From the NCBI RefSeq assembly GCF_035994945.1, contig NZ_CP108677.1, positions 930,001 to 994,000 on the forward strand: 64,000 nt of DNA, in the 5' to 3' direction. Below are positions 32,948 to 42,007 of this stretch, one piece after another. Every line of letters begins with the position of its first letter. The stretch's first letter is position 1. Made by a program: the position numbers and the translations under genes. This DNA comes from Streptomyces sp. NBC_01216. GTDB taxonomy: Bacteria > Actinomycetota > Actinomycetes > Streptomycetales > Streptomycetaceae. The notes under the pieces are model-generated. The model was not told where the DNA came from, made no database searches, and worked only from the letters and a program-made list of their open reading frames with translations.

Positions 32948-34989
32948 CAGATCTCCACAAGATGGGGTGGGGCGTCGGGTGCGGGCTGCCGAGGTGGCGC
33001 CTCGGCCTTCCGGGCGGCGGCCTCCCCGGTCTCCGCCTCGCGCCGGACGAGGCCGAGGCAGCTGCCTCCCAAGCCGAGCAGCAGGAAGAACACTCCGGCG
33101 AACATCGGGAAGCTGAGGGTGTCGAAGGTGGCGCTGATGACCAGGGCGACGAGGGCGGACGCGAAGAACGCCTGGCCGAGCTCGCGGTCGGACTCGGTGC
33201 GCGCGAGCCGGCGGATCGCCCCGCCGTTGTGCACGCCTATGAGTCCCATGACGAACAGCGCGAAGACGCCGAGGGCGCCCAGTTCGGCCAGGGTCAGCAG
33301 GTACTGGTTGTCCGTGAAGAAGTACCGCTCGGGCGTGAAGGTGCCGAAGCCGCGTCCGAGGAAGGGGTCCTCCATGAAGTACTCGGCGATCTTCGGGTAC
33401 TTGATGGTGCGTGCCTGGGTGCTGCTGTCGGCGTTGTTCAGACTGCCGGAGAACAGCCCGGTGATGGTGCCGATCAGTCCGGGGACCAGCACCTTGAACA
33501 CGGCCACGGCGCCCAGCAGGACGCCGATGGCCGTCCAGCGCCGCTGGGGCTTCCAGCGCGGCACCATGACGAGGACGACGACCAGCAGTCCGACGATCGA
33601 CGTACGGGACACCGTGAGGGGCAGCCCGCCACCGAGCAGGACGACCGGGGCCCAGCGGCGGAAGCCGCTCAGGTGCGCCCGCGCCGGGTCGAATGCCTGG
33701 GCGATGGCGAACGGAAGCAGGATGGCCAGCATCCCGCTGAACTCCAGCGGATGGGCGGTGAGCGAACGGGGCCGGGTGAAGGAGCCCCGGTCGAGGACGG
33801 CGACGTTCGCCACGCTGGAGTTCAGTCCGGGGATGCGCAGCGAGTCGGCGATGTTGGTGCCGGTGAAGAAGTCGTACAGACCGAGCACGGCGACGACCGA
33901 GCCCATCACCACCAGACGGCGCATCAGCACGTCGAACCGGGCCCGGTCCTGGATGCCCGCGGTGGCCAGGACGACCAGCGCCACCCACACCAGAAGCACG
34001 ATCAGACCCCGGTCGGCCGCGAGGACCTCCTTCTGGGAGCTGATCCGGGCCGTGTTCGCCACGTAGGAGACCAGCACCACGATCCCGAGCACCAGGACCG
34101 CGGTGCGCACCGTGCGGGTGCCGGGGGCCGGCGCGATCCGCCCCATGCACCAGGTCGCCAGGTACCAGAAGAGCCCGAGCAGGGCGAAGACGTTGGCGGG
34201 GGTGCCCGCGCCGCCCAGCGCGGGCAGCGCGAGATTGGACGGCAGGAAGAGGGCGAGGGCCAGATAGCCGGTGAGGACCGCGGTGGCGTCCAGGGGCCTG
34301 GTCAGCTGGCGGCGCAGACGGGAGGCGCCCGGCGCGGGTCCCCGGGGGCCTTCGTCCGGGGCGGGCAGTCCGCGGCGCCGGCGGCGCGCCAGCGCCCACA
34401 CGTCCGTCACGAAGGAGAGCAGGAACGCGCTGGTGAGGCAGAGGACCAGGACCGCGGCGACCTTCTGGTAGCGGGACTTGGGCTGCGACACCGGCTTCTG
34501 CGGTAGGACGATGGGTGCCGCCCGCACGGAGTAGTCGGGCGGCACCTGCGCCACCATCTGGAGGGCCAGGAGCTGCTCGGCCGCGAAATCGGTGATGATC
34601 CTCGTCTCGGCGAACACCTCGTCCCGGTCCTCGCCGGTGACGCTGAGGGTGAGCAGCGGACCCTCGGCCTTCTCCGCGAAGTCGACGGTGTAGGCGTCGG
34701 TGACACCGTGCCCGCGCAGCGCCTCGGCGGACTCCGGGGACTGCAGCGCCCGGATCAGCACGTCGGCCGTACTGATCAGCGAACCGCTCGCGTAGGCCAG
34801 CGGATTGCCGTAGCTGGGAGCGGGCTTGGCCACCTTGCGGGAGTTCATCAGCGTGAGCTGGCTCTGCGACTGGTAGGTCACCGGCACGGTGGAGTAGAGG
34901 AATCCGCCGGCGAGAAAGCCGAGCAGCGTCAGCGGCGCCATCACGTACCACCGTCTGCGCAGCACGCGGAAGATCTCGGCGATGCTCAC
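32947..34989 (-). CDS. Fusion of Wzz-like chain-length domain and Wzy/WaaL-like polymerase
   Basis: 680 residues. Residues 1-200 repeat the Wzz-like plan: AEIFRVLRRRWYVMAP, first helix ~18-34, extracytoplasmic YQSQSQLTLMNSRKV and SVTGEDRDEV, second helix ~177-196. A basic linker (ARRRRRGLPAPDEGPRGP) follows. Residues ~235-650 have 10-12 membrane helices and the O-antigen ligase/polymerase pattern, with a large loop between late helices ending EDPFLGRGFGTFTPERYFFTDNQYL. One chain would therefore polymerise repeat units and set chain length. ATG at 34989; the divergent wzz-like gene starts 59 bp away. Confidence 0.88.
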   Translation of the reverse strand: MSIAEIFRVLRRRWYVMAPLTLLGFLAGGFLYSTVPVTYQSQSQLTLMNSRKVAKPAPSYGNPLAYASGSLISTADVLIRALQSPESAEALRGHGVTDAYTVDFAEKAEGPLLTLSVTGEDRDEVFAETRIITDFAAEQLLALQMVAQVPPDYSVRAAPIVLPQKPVSQPKSRYQKVAAVLVLCLTSAFLLSFVTDVWALARRRRRGLPAPDEGPRGPAPGASRLRRQLTRPLDATAVLTGYLALALFLPSNLALPALGGAGTPANVFALLGLFWYLATWCMGRIAPAPGTRTVRTAVLVLGIVVLVSYVANTARISSQKEVLAADRGLIVLLVWVALVVLATAGIQDRARFDVLMRRLVVMGSVVAVLGLYDFFTGTNIADSLRIPGLNSSVANVAVLDRGSFTRPRSLTAHPLEFSGMLAILLPFAIAQAFDPARAHLSGFRRWAPVVLLGGGLPLTVSRTSIVGLLVVVLVMVPRWKPQRRWTAIGVLLGAVAVFKVLVPGLIGTITGLFSGSLNNADSSTQARTIKYPKIAEYFMEDPFLGRGFGTFTPERYFFTDNQYLLTLAELGALGVFALFVMGLIGVHNGGAIRRLARTESDRELGQAFFASALVALVISATFDTLSFPMFAGVFFLLLGLGGSCLGLVRREAETGEAAARKAEAPPRQPAPDAPPHLVEI

Positions 34990-35048
34990 GAACCCTCCCC
35001 CGGTTGCTCTTCGTGCTGCCAGTATCGGTTCTGATGAAAGGAGATGTC

Positions 35049-35711
35049 TTGTCGCCCGAAGGACTCGTCGGCGTGCTGCTCCGCCGCTGGTACGTGCTGC
35101 TCCTGGTGCTGCTCGTCACGACCGCGGCCTGCTATCCGGCGCTGCGCCCCGAGCAGCGTTTCGTGAGTTCGGCCGTGCTGGTGGTCAAACCGCCGCGGAC
35201 CGAGAACCAGCCGAACCAGCTGACCAACCTCCAACCGGCGCTGGCGGCCGTCTCCTACGCCGTGGTGCAGCAGTTGCTCTCTCCGGAGGGCCGGGCGGAG
35301 CTGCGGGCGGACGGCGTGCACGGCACGTACCGGCTGACGCCCCGGAACAGTGGCACCAGTGCCACCCCGTTCTACTCGATTCCCACGCTGCAGATCGAGG
35401 CGGAGCAGCCGGAGGCGACCGAGGCCGACCGGGTGGTGCAGCTGATCATCGCGGCCTACGGACGGCATCTGCGGGCGCTGCAGGCGGCTCAGCAGGTACC
35501 GGAGACCTCGCAGATGAGTATCGACCTGGTCCATCGTCCCGGCACCGTCGCGCTGCCGCCCAACAGGAGCCGGGCGCTGGCGGGGGTGGGCGCGCTGGGC
35601 CTGCTGTCCGGAGTGACGATCACGCTGTGGAGCGAGCGGTGGGCGGTACGGCGCGGGCGCCGGGTCGTGCCGGGCCCCCGGACCGGGCCGGCGGCGAGGC
35701 AGCCTGCCTGA
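35049..35711 (+). CDS. Short Wzz-like membrane protein
   Basis: About 220 residues. GLVGVLLRRWYVLLLVLLVTTAACYPAL forms the N-terminal RRWYV motif and first helix; the extracytoplasmic part contains RFVSSAVLVVKPPRTENQPNQLTNLQPA; a second helix (ALAGVGALGLLSGVTITLW) lies near 175-193, and the short tail is basic. It is the third protein of this type in the locus and also lacks a kinase domain. TTG at 35049 was chosen for its AAAGGAG ribosome site 5 nt upstream; ATG at 35034 has none. It is transcribed away from the Wzz-Wzy fusion gene. Confidence 0.8.
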   Translation: MSPEGLVGVLLRRWYVLLLVLLVTTAACYPALRPEQRFVSSAVLVVKPPRTENQPNQLTNLQPALAAVSYAVVQQLLSPEGRAELRADGVHGTYRLTPRNSGTSATPFYSIPTLQIEAEQPEATEADRVVQLIIAAYGRHLRALQAAQQVPETSQMSIDLVHRPGTVALPPNRSRALAGVGALGLLSGVTITLWSERWAVRRGRRVVPGPRTGPAARQPA

Positions 35712-35739
35712 GGGGCGGGGCGTCGCGGCGGCGGGGGTC

Positions 35740-36348
35740 TCAGCGCTCCGCACGGTGTTCCGTGAGGCGCCCGTCCGCTTCCTCGTACAGCGCTCCGGTC
35801 CGCGGGCACTCCCACACTCCGGGACGCTCCGGATGCTGGGTGAGCGGGACGCCGGCCCGGCCGACCCAGCCCGTCTGCCGGGCCGGGACACCCTTCACGA
35901 GGGCGAAGTCCGGGACGTCCCGCGTCACCACCGAGCCGGCCGCGACGAGCGCCCAGCGGCCGATGTCGACGGGGGCGACGCACACCGAGCGGGCGCCGAT
36001 GGCGGCGCCCTCGCCGACCGTGACGGCGACCGGGTCCCAGTCCCCGCCGCGCTTGAGCGTGCCCTCGGGGTCCACGGCGCGCGGATGGTGGTCGTTGGTG
36101 AGGACCGCGGCGGGTCCGATGAAGACGCCGTCGGCCAGCACGGCCGGTTCGTAGACCAGGGCGTGGTTCTGGAGCTTGCAGTTGTCGCCGATGACCACGC
36201 CCGGTCCGACGTATGCGCCGCGGCCCACCACGCAGTCGGTGCCGAGACGGGCGTCCTCGCGGATCTGGGCGAGTTCCCAGATGCTGGTGCCGTCGCCGAT
36301 GGCGGCGCTCTTGTCGACATCGGCGGTGGGCTGGACCCGATGGTTCAC
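35740..36348 (-). CDS. WbpD/WlbB-like sugar N-acetyltransferase
   Basis: 202 residues of hexapeptide repeats forming a left-handed beta-helix: IGDGTSIWELAQIREDARLG, VVGRGAYVGPGVVIGDNCKL, QNHALVYEPAVLADGVFIGP. Then come LTNDHHPRA and VTVGEGAAIGARSVCVAPVD. The catalytic histidine is in QNHALVYE and the C-terminal KGVPARQTGWVGRAG plus WECPRTGALYEE is typical of WbpD/WlbB, which acetylate the 3-amino group of UDP-GlcNAc3NA. GTG at 36348 has AAAGG 8 nt upstream. It lies alone between the convergent wzz-like gene and a GT2 gene. Confidence 0.9.
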   Translation of the reverse strand: MNHRVQPTADVDKSAAIGDGTSIWELAQIREDARLGTDCVVGRGAYVGPGVVIGDNCKLQNHALVYEPAVLADGVFIGPAAVLTNDHHPRAVDPEGTLKRGGDWDPVAVTVGEGAAIGARSVCVAPVDIGRWALVAAGSVVTRDVPDFALVKGVPARQTGWVGRAGVPLTQHPERPGVWECPRTGALYEEADGRLTEHRAER

Positions 36349-36394
36349 GGTGGTGCCTTTCTTCTCAGGGTGCGGGGGCGGCGGGCGCGGTCTC

Positions 36395-36429
36395 AGCGCC
36401 TGTCGGGTGGCCTTCGGCCGACCGGCGCT
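36395..36429 (-). terminator. Stop-codon hairpin, copy 2 of a dispersed family
   Basis: AGCGCC-T-GTCGG pairs with CCGAC-C-GGCGCT around a GTGGCCTTCGG loop, ending on the first base of the GT2 stop codon triplet. It closely resembles the hairpins at 3435-3469 and 60253-60287. Confidence 0.5.
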
Positions 36430-37475
36430 CAGATGCCGCGGCGCTCCCAGGAGCGCCACCAGAACCATTCGCGGATCCGGTCGCGTACGGCCGACAGCAC
36501 CAGGGGCTGGAGGTACGGCATGGTCCGGGCTCCGATCCGGCGGCGCAGGCGCAGGGCCCGGTATTCGGGGAGCCGCTCGGCGTCGGGCCGGCATTCGAGG
36601 GCGAGGGCGAGGAGTTCGTCGACGGGTACGACGTCGGTGCGTCCCCGGTCGTAGGCTCGGTAGGCGCGCCGGAGCGCCTGGCGGGCGAGGCTGGTGTCGA
36701 CCAGCGCCGACAGCCGGCCGGCCTGCGGGAGCCGGTCGGCGCACTTGTCGAGGACGGCGGTGAACGCGGCCCTGCGCTGCCGGATGTCGTCGAGCTGGCC
36801 GCCGAAGTCCGTGGTGGACATGTTGTCGCCGTGGACCCGGTAGTACGCCTGGTCGGCGCCCTTGACGTAGCCGACGTCGGCGTGTGCGGCCAGCCTCATC
36901 CACATCTCGATGTCGCCGGCGTGCGGGAGTCGCGGGTCGTAGCCGCCCACCTTCCGTTGGAGGGCGGTGCGGACGACGACCTCGGGTGAGGTGATGCAGC
37001 CGGTGCCCTCGCGGAAGCGTCGTTCCAGCCACCAGTGACCGGGGTAGACCACGGACCCGGTGCCGCGGGTCCGTGCCCGGGGCGGCGGCCCGCCGTGCTG
37101 GAAGCGCAGCGGCCTGCCGTAGCAGAACCCGGCCTCCGGGTGGGCGTCGAGGAGGGCGACGGCGCGGACCAGGGCACCCGGCACCAGCCGGTCGTCGGCG
37201 GACAGGAGGACGACGTAGTCGCCGTCGGCCCACTCCAGCAGGCCCTCGTTGTACGTGGCGATGTGGCCCCGGTTCCGCTCGTGGACCCGGACCTCGATCC
37301 TCGGGTCCGCGGCGGCGAGCTTGTGCGCCGTCTCGGCCGAGTCGTCCGGTGACGCGTCGTCGATGATCAGCACCCGGACCTCGAGTCCGGGCTGTTCGTC
37401 GAGCACACTGCGCACGCAGTCGGCCAGGAAGTGGCCGTACTTGTAGCAGGGAATCACGACGCTGACGGAACTCAT
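36429..37475 (-). CDS. GT2-family glycosyltransferase
   Basis: 348 residues. GT-A core: VSVVIPCYKYGHFLADCVRSVL, LIIDDASPDDSAETA, NRGHIATYNEGLLEWADGDYVVLLSADDRL with its metal site, and the later GGYDPRLPHAGDIEMWMRLA. The C-terminal ~120 residues are helical and include a tryptophan-rich end (REWFWWRSWERRGI) that may touch the membrane. ATG at 37475. It is separated from the upstream secreted-protein gene by a strong terminator at 37526-37564, so it probably has its own promoter or depends on read-through. Confidence 0.9.
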   Translation of the reverse strand: MSSVSVVIPCYKYGHFLADCVRSVLDEQPGLEVRVLIIDDASPDDSAETAHKLAAADPRIEVRVHERNRGHIATYNEGLLEWADGDYVVLLSADDRLVPGALVRAVALLDAHPEAGFCYGRPLRFQHGGPPPRARTRGTGSVVYPGHWWLERRFREGTGCITSPEVVVRTALQRKVGGYDPRLPHAGDIEMWMRLAAHADVGYVKGADQAYYRVHGDNMSTTDFGGQLDDIRQRRAAFTAVLDKCADRLPQAGRLSALVDTSLARQALRRAYRAYDRGRTDVVPVDELLALALECRPDAERLPEYRALRLRRRIGARTMPYLQPLVLSAVRDRIREWFWWRSWERRGI

Positions 37476-37525
37476 GGCTGGGCGGCCCAATCCTCGGTGT
37501 TTTCCGGTGTGTTCGTTACGGAGAA

Positions 37526-37564
37526 GTGCGCCGTACCGGGTCGTCCGGACCCGGTACGGCGCAC
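37526..37564 (-). terminator. Terminator with 16-bp perfect arms in the minus arm
   Basis: GTGCGCCGTACCGGGT at 37526-37541 and its exact complement at 37549-37564 enclose a 7-base loop. It starts 7 bp after the stop of the DUF4082 protein gene and splits the minus arm into two transcription units. Confidence 0.85.
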
Positions 37565-37570
37565 TCGGTG

Positions 37571-40500
37571 TCAGCCGGCGTCGGTCGTGAAGACCGGACC
37601 GACCCAGTAGTTCGTGGCGTTGTAGGAGTAGGTCGGGAAGCCGGAGGTACTTCCGTACCGGTAGAGGCCGTTGGGGCGACTGCCGGTGTCGGCGGGCGCC
37701 GAGAGCGGGTAGGACAGGTGCGCTCCCGCGAAGTAGCCCGAGTCGGCGGCGTAGTTGCCTTCCGGCGCGTGGTAGGACACCACGTAGCGGGTGCCGGCCG
37801 TGATGGTGGCCGGTGTGGCGAAGGTCAGGGTCTGCCAGCCGGTGGCCGTCTCGCCGGAGAAGGTGCCGGTGGCCAGCAGGTCGCCGTCCTCGGTCCACAG
37901 GTTGCCGGTGTGCGTGCCGGTGTTGCCGGTGCCCTTGTAGAAGGTGACGCCGGTGACCCGGCCGTTCAGCGCGGACTGGAAGCGGGTGCCGAGCTCGAGG
38001 GGGTTGGTGTCGGCCGTGACCGCGGGGGTCGCGGGCACGCTGTCCGGGCCCCACAGGGTGCACGGGCAGGCGGCGGGCGGCGGCGTGGCACTGGTGGTGA
38101 AGGTCCACGTCACCGGTTCGGCCATCGCGTTGCCCCACAGGTCGGCGGCCTGTACCGACGCGGTGTACGTGGTGCCGAGGGCGAGCTGGCTGGAGAGGGT
38201 GAAGGCCGCGGTCTTGCCGTCGCCGCTCAGCGCGGCGCTGCCCGGGACGGTGGTGTTGTTCGGTCCCTTCACCGTGAACACCAGGTCGCTGCTGTCGATG
38301 CTCTGGCTGAAGGTCGCGGACAGCGGTGCGTTGATCGCCACGCCGGTGGCTCCGGCGCCGGGGGTCCGGCCGGTGACCGTGGGTGGTTCGGTGCTGGCCG
38401 AACCGGTCTCGAGGATGGCGTCGACCCAGTAGTTGCTGCCCGAGGAAGCCTGGGACGGGAAGGCGCTGGTGGAGGTGTAGCGGTAGACGCCGTTGCCCCC
38501 GTCGGTGCCGGACTTCAGCGCGGTCAGCGGAGGCAGGCCGGCCTCCTTGTCGGCGAAGTAGCCCGCGTCGAAGGAGTAGCCGCCGTTCGGGGCGAAATAG
38601 GAGGCGATGTAGGTGGTGTCGGCCTTCACCGGGACCGGCGTGGTGAACATCAGCTGCTGCCAGCCGGACGCGGTCTCGTTGCCGAAGGTACCGGTGGCCA
38701 GCAGTTGCCCGGAGCTGCTCCAGAGGCTGCCCTTGTGGGTGCCGGTGTTGGCGGTGGACTTGTAGAAGCGGACGCCGGTGACCGTGCCGGGCACGGAGCT
38801 GCGGATCTTCACGCCGAGCTCGACGGAGCTGCCGTCGCCGCCGTTCGCCTTGGCCGGCGCGGTGGAGGACGGCCAGACCGTGCAGGGGCACTTCTGCGGT
38901 TCGATGGTCAGGGGCAGCGTGGTGGCGGCGCCCATGTTGACGCTGTCGTCGATGGCGCGGACCTTGATCTGGGCGGCGCCGGTGGCCATCGGGGTCCAGG
39001 TGTAGGTCCAGGTGGCGGTGCCGTCGGCCGCGTGCCAGGTGGTGCCGCCGTCGGTGGAGACCTCGACCCGGGCGACGACTCCGCCTCCGGAGTCCGCGGC
39101 GGTTCCGGTGACGGTGGCCTGCTGGAGGGCGTAGACAGAGCTGCCTGAGGCCGGGCTGGTGACCGTGGCGGTGGGGCCGGTGGTGTCCGAGGAGGCCGCC
39201 GCGGCGACGAGTCCGGACTGCAGGGTCTTCGGCTGGATGCCCATGTCGGCGAGGATGTTCACCGTGGCCTGCTGCATCCGCTTGTCCTCGGTGACCACGC
39301 CGCCGCCGGGGTCGGCCGTGGGGACGTTGGTGAGGCCCCAGGACCACTGGACGGTGCCGGTGCCGAACACCAGGGCGTTCGAGGTCTGGTCACGGAAGGC
39401 GACGAGGCTGTGCGTCGCGGTGCCGTTTCCGTAGTTGTTGCCCCAGTCGAGCAGGTAGTTGCCGTCGGTGATCGGCAGGGTGGTGGAGGACATCCGGATC
39501 TGTCCGGCCGGACGGCTGGCGTTCTCGACGTCGCTGTCCCACTCGTATCCGAGGGTACCGGTCGGGAAGGTGGCGACCTGGCCGCCGGTCAGGTTCGCGA
39601 CCGTGGTGTCGCGCCACAGTCGCATCCTGGCGAAGGCCGCGGGCACGGTGATCGCGTCGTTGCGGTAGCCGTTCACCTGGAAGAGCGAGCCGGTGAGGAT
39701 GTTCTGCGGTTGGTACGGCGCGCCTTCCTTGGTGCTGTCCGGGTCCATCCAGGTCCCGGTCCACTCGGTGCTCGGGTCGGGGACGCCGTTCGGCGTGGGG
39801 AACTTGAGTTTGGTCTCCTTGTAGCAGACCAGTGTCCGGTCGGCGGTGCCGGTGCCGTCGATGCTCGGCTCCAGGCGGGTCTTCCAGAAGATCTCGTTGC
39901 CCGCGAAGTAGGTCTGGTGCTGCCCGGCCTTCCGCGCGTTGAGCACGTTGGTGAACTGTTCCTGCGTCCAGTACTCGTCGTGGCCCTGGGACATGAACAT
40001 CTTGTGGTTCGCCAGCAGGGAGGCGCCGCGGGTGGCGGTGTCGATGCCGGAGACGTAGCTGGTGTCGTAGCCGTTGCGCTCCAGCCAGGCGACCATCTCG
40101 AACTCGGAGCCGTAGATGCCGTTGTCACCGCCGATGTCCATCGGCCGGTTGTAGCTGACCTTGTAGGCGCGTCCGTCCGGAGCGGGACCCTGACCGTCGT
40201 AGAGGTTGGTACCGCCCCAGTCGTTGTACGCCTGCCAGGTCTGGTCCGAGGTCTGCACGAGGACGTCGGAGTGGCTGGAGTCGTCGCGCACGACGAAGGG
40301 GTAGGGCATGAGGCCGTTGCCGTCGGCCTGGTCGAAGTTGACGATGTAGAGGCCCGAGACGGCGTCGGACGGCACGGTCCAGGTCGCGGTGGTGGGCCAG
40401 TTGCCGCAGTCCATCAGGCCGGTGGGCTGGTTCGTGAGGCAGTCGGCGTGCTTCGTCGTGTAGTTGGCGGGGTAGGTCTGGGCGGCCTGTGCCGGCGTGG

Positions 40501-40831
40501 ACATCTGCCGGGCGCCGTCGCCGCCGTACCAGCCCAGCCGGTAGATGTCGACGCGGTAGGCCGACGGGGACTGGACCTTGAACGAGAGGGTCTCGCCCGC
40601 CTGGACGCTCATCTTGGTCGGGAAGCCCGCGATGTCGCCCCAGGCGTTGCCGGCGAACCAGTCGGGCATCGGCGTGCCCGCTTTGGAGTTCTCGCACACG
40701 ATGGGGTTACTGCCCGCTCCACAGGGGTCGGTGAGGGCGCTCGCGCTCCCGACCGGTGGCAGGACGATCGATATCAAGGCCGCGGCCAGGGCGAACAGGG
40801 CGCCTCTGGCCCGACGGAGGTGGTTCTGCAT
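37571..40831 (-). CDS. Large secreted DMFase-like/DUF4082 multidomain protein
   Basis: 1086 residues, exported by a Sec signal peptide (~1-32, ALFALAAALISIVLPPVGSASA). Residues ~55-520 resemble the large subunit of N,N-dimethylformamidase (SQGHDEYWTQEQFTNVLNAR, FAGNEIFWKTRLEP, GYEWDSDVEN). Then come an Ig-like domain (~545-640, VSTDGGTTWHAADG), a DUF4082 domain (~655-800), a Big_5-like Ig domain (~805-905) and a second DUF4082 domain (~925-1085). Both DUF4082 copies share GVxFYKGTxNTGTHxGxLW. It sits 60 bp after the DegT gene in the initiating-transferase operon. Catalytic activity is unproven; a surface role tied to the polysaccharide is likely. Confidence 0.85.
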   Translation of the reverse strand: MQNHLRRARGALFALAAALISIVLPPVGSASALTDPCGAGSNPIVCENSKAGTPMPDWFAGNAWGDIAGFPTKMSVQAGETLSFKVQSPSAYRVDIYRLGWYGGDGARQMSTPAQAAQTYPANYTTKHADCLTNQPTGLMDCGNWPTTATWTVPSDAVSGLYIVNFDQADGNGLMPYPFVVRDDSSHSDVLVQTSDQTWQAYNDWGGTNLYDGQGPAPDGRAYKVSYNRPMDIGGDNGIYGSEFEMVAWLERNGYDTSYVSGIDTATRGASLLANHKMFMSQGHDEYWTQEQFTNVLNARKAGQHQTYFAGNEIFWKTRLEPSIDGTGTADRTLVCYKETKLKFPTPNGVPDPSTEWTGTWMDPDSTKEGAPYQPQNILTGSLFQVNGYRNDAITVPAAFARMRLWRDTTVANLTGGQVATFPTGTLGYEWDSDVENASRPAGQIRMSSTTLPITDGNYLLDWGNNYGNGTATHSLVAFRDQTSNALVFGTGTVQWSWGLTNVPTADPGGGVVTEDKRMQQATVNILADMGIQPKTLQSGLVAAAASSDTTGPTATVTSPASGSSVYALQQATVTGTAADSGGGVVARVEVSTDGGTTWHAADGTATWTYTWTPMATGAAQIKVRAIDDSVNMGAATTLPLTIEPQKCPCTVWPSSTAPAKANGGDGSSVELGVKIRSSVPGTVTGVRFYKSTANTGTHKGSLWSSSGQLLATGTFGNETASGWQQLMFTTPVPVKADTTYIASYFAPNGGYSFDAGYFADKEAGLPPLTALKSGTDGGNGVYRYTSTSAFPSQASSGSNYWVDAILETGSASTEPPTVTGRTPGAGATGVAINAPLSATFSQSIDSSDLVFTVKGPNNTTVPGSAALSGDGKTAAFTLSSQLALGTTYTASVQAADLWGNAMAEPVTWTFTTSATPPPAACPCTLWGPDSVPATPAVTADTNPLELGTRFQSALNGRVTGVTFYKGTGNTGTHTGNLWTEDGDLLATGTFSGETATGWQTLTFATPATITAGTRYVVSYHAPEGNYAADSGYFAGAHLSYPLSAPADTGSRPNGLYRYGSTSGFPTYSYNATNYWVGPVFTTDAG

Positions 40832-40891
40832 CGCTGTACCTTTCGGGGCAGTACAGGTCCTGGCCTACCGGCCGGGGGTGGTGAATGAGCG

Positions 40892-42007
40892 TCAGCTCAG
40901 TGCACCCGCGAGAGCCTCCACGACCCGCTGCTGCTGGTCCTGGGTGATCTGCGGGAAGAGCGGCAGCGAGAGGATCTCGTCGGCCGCGCGTTCGGCGTGC
41001 GGGAAGTCCCCGCGGTGGTACCCGAGATGACGGTACGCCGGTGTGAGGTGGACCGGGGCCGGATAGTGCACACCCGCTCCCACACCGCTCGCGTTGAGCT
41101 TGCCCACCACCTCGTCCCGGTCGGCTCCCGGGACGCGCACCACGTACAGGTGCCACACGTGCGTGTTGCCGTCGACGGTCGTCGGCCGCACCACGCGGCC
41201 CGCCGCGGCGAGCCCTTCCAGCAACGCGCCGTAGCGCGCCGCCGCCGTCCGCCGGGCCTCGTTGCCGGTGGCGAGCCGGCGCAGCTTGGCGCGCAGCACG
41301 ACCGCCTGCAGACCGTCGAGCCGGCTGTTGAAGCCGGGCAGGTCGTGCCGGTACTTGTGGACGCCGCCGTGGTTGGCGGTCGCCCGTACGACGGCGGCCG
41401 TCTCGGCGTCGTCGGTCAGCACCGCGCCGGCGTCGCCGTACGCTCCGAGGTTCTTGCCCGGGTAGAAGCTGGTGGCCGCGATCCCGGCCCGGCCGGCGGG
41501 ACGGCCGTCCCGGGTTGCGCCCTGGCTCTGGGCCGCGTCCTCCACGACGCGGACGGAGTCGGGCAGCCCGGCGGTCAGCGCCGCGACGTCGGCGTTCTGC
41601 CCGTACAGATGGACCGGCACCACCGCGCGGGTGGCCGAGCCGACGGCGTCGAGCGCGGCCTGTCCGTCGATCAGCAGGCTGTCGGGGTGGCAGTCCACGA
41701 GCACCGGGCGGGCGCCCGCCCTCGCGACCGCCCCGGCGGTGGCGATGAAGGTGTTGGCGGGGAGCACCACCTCGTCGCCCGGCAGGACGCCGCTCGCCCG
41801 CAGCGCCAGCTCCAGGGCGTCCGTGCCGTTCGCGACGCCGACGCAGTGGGCGACGTCCGCGAACGCGGCGTACTCGCGCTCGAACGCGCGGACCTCCTCG
41901 CCACCGATGAAGGCGGTGCCCGCCAGGACGCGGTCGAAGCCCTCCCGGACCTCGTCCGCGACCTCGGCGTGGGCCGCCTTGAGGTCGACCAGCGGAATCT
42001 GGTTCAT
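40892..42007 (-). CDS. DegT/DnrJ/EryC1 aminotransferase (WbpE-like)
   Basis: 371 residues. PLP-dependent transfer of an amino group to a nucleotide-linked 3- or 4-keto sugar. It opens with IPLVDLKAAHAEV as WbpE-like enzymes do. The PLP-binding aspartate is in VVEDAAQSQGA (D157) and the Schiff-base lysine is K185 in SFYPGKNLGAYGDAGAVLTDD; NSRLDGLQAVVLRAKL and GAGVHYPAPVH follow. ATG at 42007 overlaps the NeuD-type stop (ATGA). With the Gfo/Idh oxidoreductase and the WbpD-like enzyme it would install a 3-acetamido group. Confidence 0.92.
   Translation of the reverse strand: MNQIPLVDLKAAHAEVADEVREGFDRVLAGTAFIGGEEVRAFEREYAAFADVAHCVGVANGTDALELALRASGVLPGDEVVLPANTFIATAGAVARAGARPVLVDCHPDSLLIDGQAALDAVGSATRAVVPVHLYGQNADVAALTAGLPDSVRVVEDAAQSQGATRDGRPAGRAGIAATSFYPGKNLGAYGDAGAVLTDDAETAAVVRATANHGGVHKYRHDLPGFNSRLDGLQAVVLRAKLRRLATGNEARRTAAARYGALLEGLAAAGRVVRPTTVDGNTHVWHLYVVRVPGADRDEVVGKLNASGVGAGVHYPAPVHLTPAYRHLGYHRGDFPHAERAADEILSLPLFPQITQDQQQRVVEALAGALS

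Noticed and set aside
32948..35119. N-terminal extension of the GT2 gene at 31976-32947 to over 1000 codons
   Set aside because: The extension is the wrong frame of the Wzz-Wzy gene; the GT2 motif begins directly after the ATG at 32947.
37476..39347. N-terminal extension of the GT2 gene at 36429-37475
   Set aside because: The extra 600 residues are a histidine/arginine-rich shadow of the secreted DUF4082 gene and cross its terminator.
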